Shown: one piece after another, positions 6,616 through 11,114 of the stretch
Layout: each line of letters begins with the position of its first letter
How positions within the stretch are numbered: the stretch's first letter is position 1
NCBI GenBank assembly: GCA_937892735.1
Contig: CALBGL010000062.1
Coordinates: 1-11,114 of the forward strand
Length of the DNA stretch: 11,114 nucleotides
Reading direction: 5' to 3'
Origin: an uncultured Clostridia bacterium
GTDB taxonomy: Bacteria > Bacillota > Clostridia > Lachnospirales > Bianqueaceae
Program-made: the position numbers and the translations under genes
Notes under the pieces: generated by a model
The model's database searches: none
Told to the model about the DNA's origin: nothing
Seen by the model: only the letters and a program-made list of their open reading frames with translations

Positions 6616-7191
6616 TCAATCTGAACCTTCCAACAAGAAACGCCCTATCTCCCGCGTGAGCCGGGCAATGGGCAGTCCCATTACGTTATAATAATCTCCT
6701 TGTATGCCGCGAATCAGAAGCGCTCCCTTGCCTTGAATCCCATAGCCACCCGCCTTATCAAATGGTTCTCCTGTCGCGATATAGGAAGCAATCTCTTCCT
6801 TATATAAGGGATAGAACTCCACCCATGTTTCTTCCTGGAAAATGCGTTCTCTGCCTTCCAGACAAAGACAACATCCTGTGATAACTTGATGCACACGACC
6901 GGAAAGTTCTTCTAACATGGATTGCGCATGTTCCACGTCTTTGGGCTTTCCCAGCATCCGGTTATCAATGAAGACCCCCGTATCGCACCCAATCACCAAA
7001 GCGTCCGGATACTGATGTGCCAGAAATCGCGCTTTCTGTGCCGCAAGATAGGCGGGACCCTGCGTCAATTCCAATCCTTCCGGCAGGCTTTCTTCGATAT
7101 TCGCCGGCAGTGTATCGAATGCGTCCAATGCGAATGCTAAAAGTTCCCGTCTTCTGGGAGACGCTGAAGCTAAAATCACTCGAATACTCAT
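6616..7191 (-). CDS. maf: Maf family nucleotide pyrophosphatase
   Basis: Hydrolyses non-canonical or pyrimidine nucleoside triphosphates to monophosphate and pyrophosphate; the family is also linked to septum inhibition. The 191-residue protein is full length, with the N-terminal substrate loop LASASPRRRELL (7-18), the acidic motif NIEES (31-35), the catalytic region IGCDTGVF (67-74, Asp70), GKP (81-83), SGRVHQVITG (97-106) and the C-terminal GGYGIQGKGALLI (148-160). The usual ADT is CDT here, a mild change. Exact substrate (YhdE-like dTTP/UTP or other) cannot be told. The ATG overlaps the nfo stop as ATGA, with GGAG eight bases upstream, so the two are translationally coupled. In many Bacillota maf sits by mreBCD; here it is paired with a DNA repair gene. 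Confidence 0.95.
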   Translation of the reverse strand: MSIRVILASASPRRRELLAFALDAFDTLPANIEESLPEGLELTQGPAYLAAQKARFLAHQYPDALVIGCDTGVFIDNRMLGKPKDVEHAQSMLEELSGRVHQVITGCCLCLEGRERIFQEETWVEFYPLYKEEIASYIATGEPFDKAGGYGIQGKGALLIRGIQGDYYNVMGLPIARLTREIGRFLLEGSD

Positions 7192-8084
7192 GACTCTTTC
7201 TCCACGATTTTCTGTTTCAAGTCCGGATCAAAAACGCCGTTTCTCAGCATAGCAATTTCATATTTGTAGGGTGGAAATGTCTTTTTTTCCACTCCCGGCA
7301 CATAGGGAGTCTCTAAAATCTTCGGGACAGCGCTGAGCTCAGGACAGGTAGCGATACGATAGAGCGTGTCAAAACCTATTGTGCCAAAACCAATGTTCTC
7401 ATGCCGGTCTTTCGCGGCACCCCTCGGATTCTTACTATCATTCAGATGGACAACAGCCACGCGATCAAGACCAATCACCTGATCGAGTCTTTTCAGAACT
7501 CCCTCCCAATCCTGGCATAAATCATAGCCTGCATCATGCATATGACAAGTATCAATGCAAACCCGCATCCGTTCATTGTGTTTGACTCCATCAAAGATTC
7601 TAGCCAGTTCCTCAAAGTTCTTTCCCAATTCACTTCCCTTGCCGGCCATGGTTTCCAGAGCCAACGGAATTGTCGTGGTTTCATCTAGCACTTGGTTCAA
7701 GCCTTGAATAATACGCTCGATCCCCAAATCCACTCCTTCTCCCACATGCGCTCCCGGATGTACCACCAGCACTTCACCACCCATGGCTTCGCTCCTCTCC
7801 AGCTCTAGACGAAGGAATCGCACCGCCAGCTCAAAGATATCTTCCTTAACGCCATTTCCCAGATTGATGATATACGGGGCATGCACAATCAGATGTTCAA
7901 TCCCGTGCTGGTGCAATTCCCCCCATCCTTCCTGAATCTTAAGTTCCTCTATCGGCTTTCTTCTCGTATTCTGCGGAGCACCGGTATAGATCATCAAAGC
8001 GTCTGCTCCGTATCCCGCGGCCTCCTTCGCAGATCCTAAAAACATCTCTTTTCCACTCATTCCCACATGGCATCCAATAATCAT
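7188..8084 (-). CDS. nfo: Endonuclease IV (AP endonuclease Nfo)
   Basis: Cuts the DNA backbone 5' of abasic sites and removes blocked 3' ends in base excision repair; it is a TIM barrel with three zinc ions. The 298-residue protein is full length and all nine family zinc ligands are present: His68 (VHAPY), His109 (VVHPGAH), Glu144 (ALETMAGKG), Asp178 and His181 (CIDTCHMHDAGYD), His213 (VVHLNDSK), Asp226 and His228 (KDRHENIGFG) and Glu258 (ILETPY). The start is ATG 8082-8084 with GAGGAG eight bases upstream. First gene of an operon with maf; together they repair abasic DNA and clean the nucleotide pool. Activity is expected to be normal. Confidence 0.97.
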   Translation of the reverse strand: MIIGCHVGMSGKEMFLGSAKEAAGYGADALMIYTGAPQNTRRKPIEELKIQEGWGELHQHGIEHLIVHAPYIINLGNGVKEDIFELAVRFLRLELERSEAMGGEVLVVHPGAHVGEGVDLGIERIIQGLNQVLDETTTIPLALETMAGKGSELGKNFEELARIFDGVKHNERMRVCIDTCHMHDAGYDLCQDWEGVLKRLDQVIGLDRVAVVHLNDSKNPRGAAKDRHENIGFGTIGFDTLYRIATCPELSAVPKILETPYVPGVEKKTFPPYKYEIAMLRNGVFDPDLKQKIVEKES

Positions 8085-8339
8085 TCTTTGACTCCTCTCT
8101 ACAGAGAGAAAGTTGCGGTAAACCCTATGCCCTCTCCCTCTTGACTCTGTACAATCATCTTTCCTTTAGAATCTTTTTAGGCGTTTCCACTAGCCCTTTC
8201 TCATCCTTCATTGCTGGAACACGCGTGTAAGCTCCCCCTCTTCTCTATCGCACGGCTCTATTGTATCATGATAAAGTCATTTTGTACACGGTTGATTTGC
8301 CAAAATCCCGCTCTGCAAAAAAGCCTCCTAATAAAAAAG
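8085..8339 (-). other. Upstream region of nfo
   Basis: No convincing gene. It holds a candidate promoter (8260-8288), then a purine-rich leader of about 170 nt. Close to the nfo start, CTCTC-TGTA-GAGAG forms a short stem touching the GAGGAG ribosome site. Two tiny open frames of 18 and 19 codons lie in the leader; the second (8099-8158) follows AAAGGA and ends just before the nfo ribosome site, but has no other support. Confidence 0.4.
8260..8288 (-). promoter_or_regulatory. Candidate promoter of nfo-maf
   Basis: TGTACA at 8283-8288 and TACAAT at 8260-8265 with a 17-bp spacer on the minus strand. The -10 is good, the -35 only fair. It lies just past the terminator of the marR unit, where a promoter for the next operon is expected. 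Confidence 0.4.
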
Positions 8340-8380
8340 AGTGTCGAGGAACCATCATCATTCGATGGTTCTTCGACACT
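8333..8380 (-). terminator. Intrinsic terminator after marR
   Basis: AGTGTCGAAGAACCATC (8364-8380, minus) pairs with GATGGTTCCTCGACACT (8340-8356) over 17 bp with one wobble and a 7-nt loop, followed by C and six Ts (8333-8338). It lies 19 bp past the marR stop and separates this unit from nfo-maf. Confidence 0.9.
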
Positions 8381-8399
8381 TCATTTTGATTCTTATTGA

Positions 8400-8840
8400 T
8401 TACAGCAAACGCTGCATCTCATCCAGATTCACCATGATTTTAGAATAGATCCTATGCATCTCCGATAGCTCCTCTGTACTCACATCCTTATAGAGCAGCC
8501 TGGAAAACTCCTGCTGCGTTTCCATCCCCTTTTCAATGATATCTTTCGCCTTTTCCAGGGGTGTCAACCGCAGCACACGTCGATCCTGCGGATCCATATC
8601 TACCTGTAGATACCCTTCTTTCTGAAGAAGATCCACGGCGCGAGAGACATACGACTTGGCTAAAAAACGTCTCTCCGATACATCCGAAGCTTTATTATAC
8701 TCCGGGTTATTATGCAAAAACAGCAACACGTCCATGGCAGGCTTCGTAATACCGCACTGGCGCGCCGTCTCCTTCATCATACGATTGTATACCCGGCCGC
8801 TCTTCTGAACAGCCACCACTAGATCGATCATCTGGCGCAT
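8400..8840 (-). CDS. MarR family transcriptional regulator
   Basis: Dimeric winged-helix repressor, 146 residues, the usual MarR size. N-terminal dimerisation helix (about 1-28), helix-turn-helix with ASDVSERRFLAKSYVSRAVDLLQKEGYL (51-78; recognition helix about 62-74), then the wing DPQDRRVLRLTPLEKAKDII (83-102) with the family's D-R-x-x-x-L-T pattern, and a C-terminal dimerisation helix. The ATG follows GGGAGG with seven bases between. It is the last gene after two ABC exporter genes but has its own consensus promoter with a palindrome, so it probably represses itself. By family precedent it likely also controls the exporter operon, whose promoter is outside the window. The ligand is unknown. 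Confidence 0.93.
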   Translation of the reverse strand: MRQMIDLVVAVQKSGRVYNRMMKETARQCGITKPAMDVLLFLHNNPEYNKASDVSERRFLAKSYVSRAVDLLQKEGYLQVDMDPQDRRVLRLTPLEKAKDIIEKGMETQQEFSRLLYKDVSTEELSEMHRIYSKIMVNLDEMQRLL

Positions 8841-8871
8841 CTTACATCCTCCCTATGATTCCAAAATGTTG

Positions 8872-8891
8872 ATAGTTCTCCTGCGAACTAT
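8872..8891. promoter_or_regulatory. Palindromic operator at the marR promoter
   Basis: ATAGTTC-N6-GAACTAT is a perfect 7-bp inverted repeat, 20 bp in all, running from the edge of the -10 box to about +12. Size and position are those of a MarR dimer site, and the adjacent marR gene is the obvious candidate to bind it. Binding is inferred. Confidence 0.78.
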
Positions 8892-8918
8892 TATAGGCAT
8901 CCTATGAGAAAATGTCAA
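8890..8918 (-). promoter_or_regulatory. Consensus sigma-A promoter of marR
   Basis: TTGACA at 8913-8918 and TATAAT at 8890-8895 with a 17-bp spacer on the minus strand: a perfect consensus. Transcription would begin near 8883, inside the palindrome. It lets marR be expressed apart from the upstream ABC genes, from whose stop the -35 is about 25 bp away. Confidence 0.88.
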
Positions 8919-8942
8919 GCTTTTTTCGCTCTCACGCTGATT

Positions 8943-10772
8943 TTATCCCTCAAAGGCATTCTCCACACTTTCTTCCTGATACTGTCTTGTATACAGATTA
9001 AAGTAATACCCCTTCTTGGCAAGAAGTTCTTCATGGCTGCCTCGTTCTACAATCCTTCCATCCTTCACCACCAAGATCACATCCGCCTGGCGAATCGTGG
9101 ACAGACGGTGCGCGATAACAAAGGAAGTGCGTCCCTTCATCAGGTTTTCAATCGCATCCTGAATCTTCTTCTCTGTGACTGTGTCGATGGACGATGTGGC
9201 CTCATCCAGCACAAAGATCCGCGGATCCGCTAAAATCGCTCTGGCAAAGGACAGGAGCTGCTTTTCCCCTGTGGAAAGGAGATCTCCGCCCTCGCCCACA
9301 TCGCTGTCATATCCTTTATCCATCCGTGCAATCACATCCTCTGCGGATACACTGCGTACCGCAGCCTTGATCTCTTCCATCGTCGCATCCGGCCTGCCAT
9401 AACGAAGGTTTTCCAGTACCGTCCCCGAGAATAGATGCGGCGTTTGCAGGACATAGCCAATATGGCTGTGCAGCCAGAGCTGCGATCTCTCCCTGGCATC
9501 TCTGCCATCGATAAGAATCTGCCCCGACGTGGGCTCAAAGAAACGGCACACCAGATTCACCAGCGTAGACTTTCCAGCTCCCGTCTCCCCTACAATCGCC
9601 ACATTGGTTCCCTGCGGCACCTTCAGATTAAAATGCTCCAAAATATACTCGTCGCCATCCGGGTACTTAAACGATACGTCACGAAACTCCACATCCCCAT
9701 ACAAGGGTTCCCAGTTTTCCTTCTTCGGTGAAAACGCGTCTCCATACTTCTCGACCACTTCTGGAGAATCCGCCACATCCGACTCTGTCTCCATCAACCT
9801 TGTGAACCGTTCTACATTGACCTGCACCGTGATAAGGTCGGATATCACGCGAACCAGCCACTGAACCGGCTCCATCATGCCCAACGCATAAGACATGAAA
9901 ACAGAAAGCGTTCCCAACTCGATAACCTGCTGCATGGTGATATATCCCCCTTGCCATAACACCAGCGCTAAAGCCAGATACGAGGCAAAAGAAATTACCG
10001 ATGTAAAAAGCGCACGAAAATGGGCGGCGCGAATGGAAGTTTTGGTCATCTCTCCGCTCGTCCGGTTAAAGTCCCGTTCCATCTTCTCTTCCACCACCAG
10101 GGTCTTTGTAGTCTTTGCCCCCGTAATTCCTTCATTGAAATTACCGGTGATTCGAGAGTTAATCTCCCGAATCTTTCGATTCAATCCCACCAGACGTTTC
10201 TGAAAATACCCGGACGCCAACGCGGTCAGCGGCACCACTACCAGTACAACCAGCGCCAGCTGTACATTGACAGCCAGCATCACTACGATCGCTCCCAAAA
10301 GATAGGTCACATTCCAGACCCCGTCCATCAAACTCCAGGAAACCAGACTTCCAATACGGTTCGTATCGCTCATTACCCGCGCATGGATGTATCCCACGCT
10401 GTTCTGATTATAATAAGAAAAGGACAGCGTCTGCAAATGATTGAAACTGGCTCGTTTCATATCTCTTCCTACATACATCTCCACTTGACTGGCCTGATAA
10501 CAGGAAACAAACGTAAATACCACCTGACACAAGAGAACTGTCACATATAATATGACGAAAATCGGCAGTCCCTCCAACGTTCCCAGGGCAATGAAATGGT
10601 TCAACGCATACTGCTGGAACAAGGGCAAAATAATATCCACCGTACTGGTCAGAAGCCCTAAGATCACCATGCTGATCATGATGAACCGATAGGGTTTTAG
10701 ATAGGGCAGCAATTTATTCAAACCGAAATAGGGCAAAGAAACATACTCCTTCTTCTCTACCGCCTTATTCAT
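8943..10772 (-). CDS. ABC exporter half-transporter (consensus-side Walker B, variant signature motif)
   Basis: Type IV ABC exporter subunit of 609 residues: six membrane helices over about 28-312 (for example IMISMVILGLLTSTVDIILP and LALVVLVVVPLTALASGYF), then the ATPase domain with Walker A GETGAGKST (395-403, Lys401), Q-loop Gln443, signature LSTGE (499-503) instead of LSGGQ, Walker B IFVLDE (519-524, Glu524), D-loop SSID and H-loop His555. It overlaps the upstream ABC gene by 8 bp and has a full AGGAGGTGA ribosome site. The pair resembles heterodimeric exporters such as LmrCD or BmrCD, which move drugs or lipids outward. The variant signature would face the partner's degenerate ATP site. 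The substrate is unknown; a MarR gene follows. Confidence 0.95.
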   Translation of the reverse strand: MNKAVEKKEYVSLPYFGLNKLLPYLKPYRFIMISMVILGLLTSTVDIILPLFQQYALNHFIALGTLEGLPIFVILYVTVLLCQVVFTFVSCYQASQVEMYVGRDMKRASFNHLQTLSFSYYNQNSVGYIHARVMSDTNRIGSLVSWSLMDGVWNVTYLLGAIVVMLAVNVQLALVVLVVVPLTALASGYFQKRLVGLNRKIREINSRITGNFNEGITGAKTTKTLVVEEKMERDFNRTSGEMTKTSIRAAHFRALFTSVISFASYLALALVLWQGGYITMQQVIELGTLSVFMSYALGMMEPVQWLVRVISDLITVQVNVERFTRLMETESDVADSPEVVEKYGDAFSPKKENWEPLYGDVEFRDVSFKYPDGDEYILEHFNLKVPQGTNVAIVGETGAGKSTLVNLVCRFFEPTSGQILIDGRDARERSQLWLHSHIGYVLQTPHLFSGTVLENLRYGRPDATMEEIKAAVRSVSAEDVIARMDKGYDSDVGEGGDLLSTGEKQLLSFARAILADPRIFVLDEATSSIDTVTEKKIQDAIENLMKGRTSFVIAHRLSTIRQADVILVVKDGRIVERGSHEELLAKKGYYFNLYTRQYQEESVENAFEG

Positions 10773-11114
10773 TCAGATTCACCTCCTCCGACAATGCCTC
10801 TGGCGATGCCTCTGGCATTGTCATCTGCATGTCATAGATATGTCTATAAATCCCATGGTTCCGCATCAACTCCTCGTGGGATCCCATCTCCGCCACGCGT
10901 CCCTTATCCAGCACAAGAATGCACTCTGCCTGCATCAGCGTTGTGATTCTGTGCGAAATCAGAATCACTGTGGAATCTCCCAGGTTCTTTCGGAGTGCCT
11001 GACGAATCTTCGCATCCGTCTCCGCATCCACGGCCGAAAGGGAATCATCAAACACCATGATCGGCGTCTTTTGTGTCAGCATCCGCGCGATGGCAGTTCG
11101 CTGCTTCTGTCCAC
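10765..11114 (-). CDS. ABC exporter half-transporter, C-terminal end (5' part outside window)
   Basis: Only the last 115 codons are inside the window. They begin with GQKQRTAIAR, the end of the ABC signature motif, followed by Walker B IMVFDD, the D-loop SAVD, the H-loop ILISHRIT and a C-terminal helix. In Walker B the catalytic Glu is replaced by Asp (FDDS), as in the degenerate half of heterodimeric exporters. The stop overlaps the next ABC gene by 8 bp, so the two are translationally coupled. Its signature ends in a normal GQ, so it should complete the active ATP site made with the partner's Walker B Glu. The transmembrane part cannot be seen. Confidence 0.92.
   Translation of the reverse strand, partial: GQKQRTAIARMLTQKTPIMVFDDSLSAVDAETDAKIRQALRKNLGDSTVILISHRITTLMQAECILVLDKGRVAEMGSHEELMRNHGIYRHIYDMQMTMPEASPEALSEEVNLNE

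Noticed and set aside
8099..8158. 19-codon leader peptide upstream of nfo (minus strand)
   Set aside because: The ribosome site is too close to the ATG, there is no codon bias or attenuator structure, and such short frames occur by chance.
8895..8942. Terminator between the ABC gene and marR
   Set aside because: There is an A-rich stretch and a short GCG repeat but no stable stem followed by Ts on the minus strand, so read-through into marR remains possible.

Overview
The window looks like chromosomal DNA of a Gram-positive clostridium, probably Lachnospiraceae-like. I infer this from the division-gene order mraZ-rsmH-ftsL-PBP-PBP with a SpoVD-type second PBP, strong AGGAGG-type ribosome sites, frequent GTG/TTG starts and consensus sigma-A promoters. 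No rRNA, tRNA, IS element or CRISPR array is visible. All recognised genes run on the minus strand except one.

Right end to about 8.3 kb (read leftwards): the 3' end of one ABC exporter half-transporter overlaps a complete second half-transporter (8943-10772), followed by a MarR-family regulator (8400-8840). The two ABC proteins look like a heterodimer with one degenerate ATP site. marR has its own consensus promoter with a near-ideal palindromic operator over the -10/+1 region, and the unit ends in a strong hairpin-plus-T terminator (8340-8380).

8.08-6.57 kb: a two-gene operon of nfo (endonuclease IV) and maf (nucleotide pyrophosphatase), joined by an ATGA overlap and closed by a clear terminator at 6571-6600. 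This pairs DNA abasic-site repair with nucleotide-pool sanitation.

6.54-5.2 kb: the odd section. A 0.43-kb array of six imperfect ~73-bp tandem units, each able to fold into a long hairpin, lies just downstream of the only plus-strand gene. That gene (5262-6041) encodes an unrecognised 259-residue protein with a layout suggestive of a PD-(D/E)XK nuclease fold. Its promoter carries an 8-bp inverted repeat centred on the -10 box.

5.09-0 kb: the division/cell wall (dcw) operon: mraZ, rsmH, ftsL, pbpB-like PBP and spoVD-like PBP (truncated by the window edge). Its promoter carries four TGGAG boxes in two pairs, each pair at exactly 10-bp spacing, as expected for autoregulation by MraZ. A stable hairpin lies in the ftsL-pbpB junction, and several genes use GTG or TTG starts.
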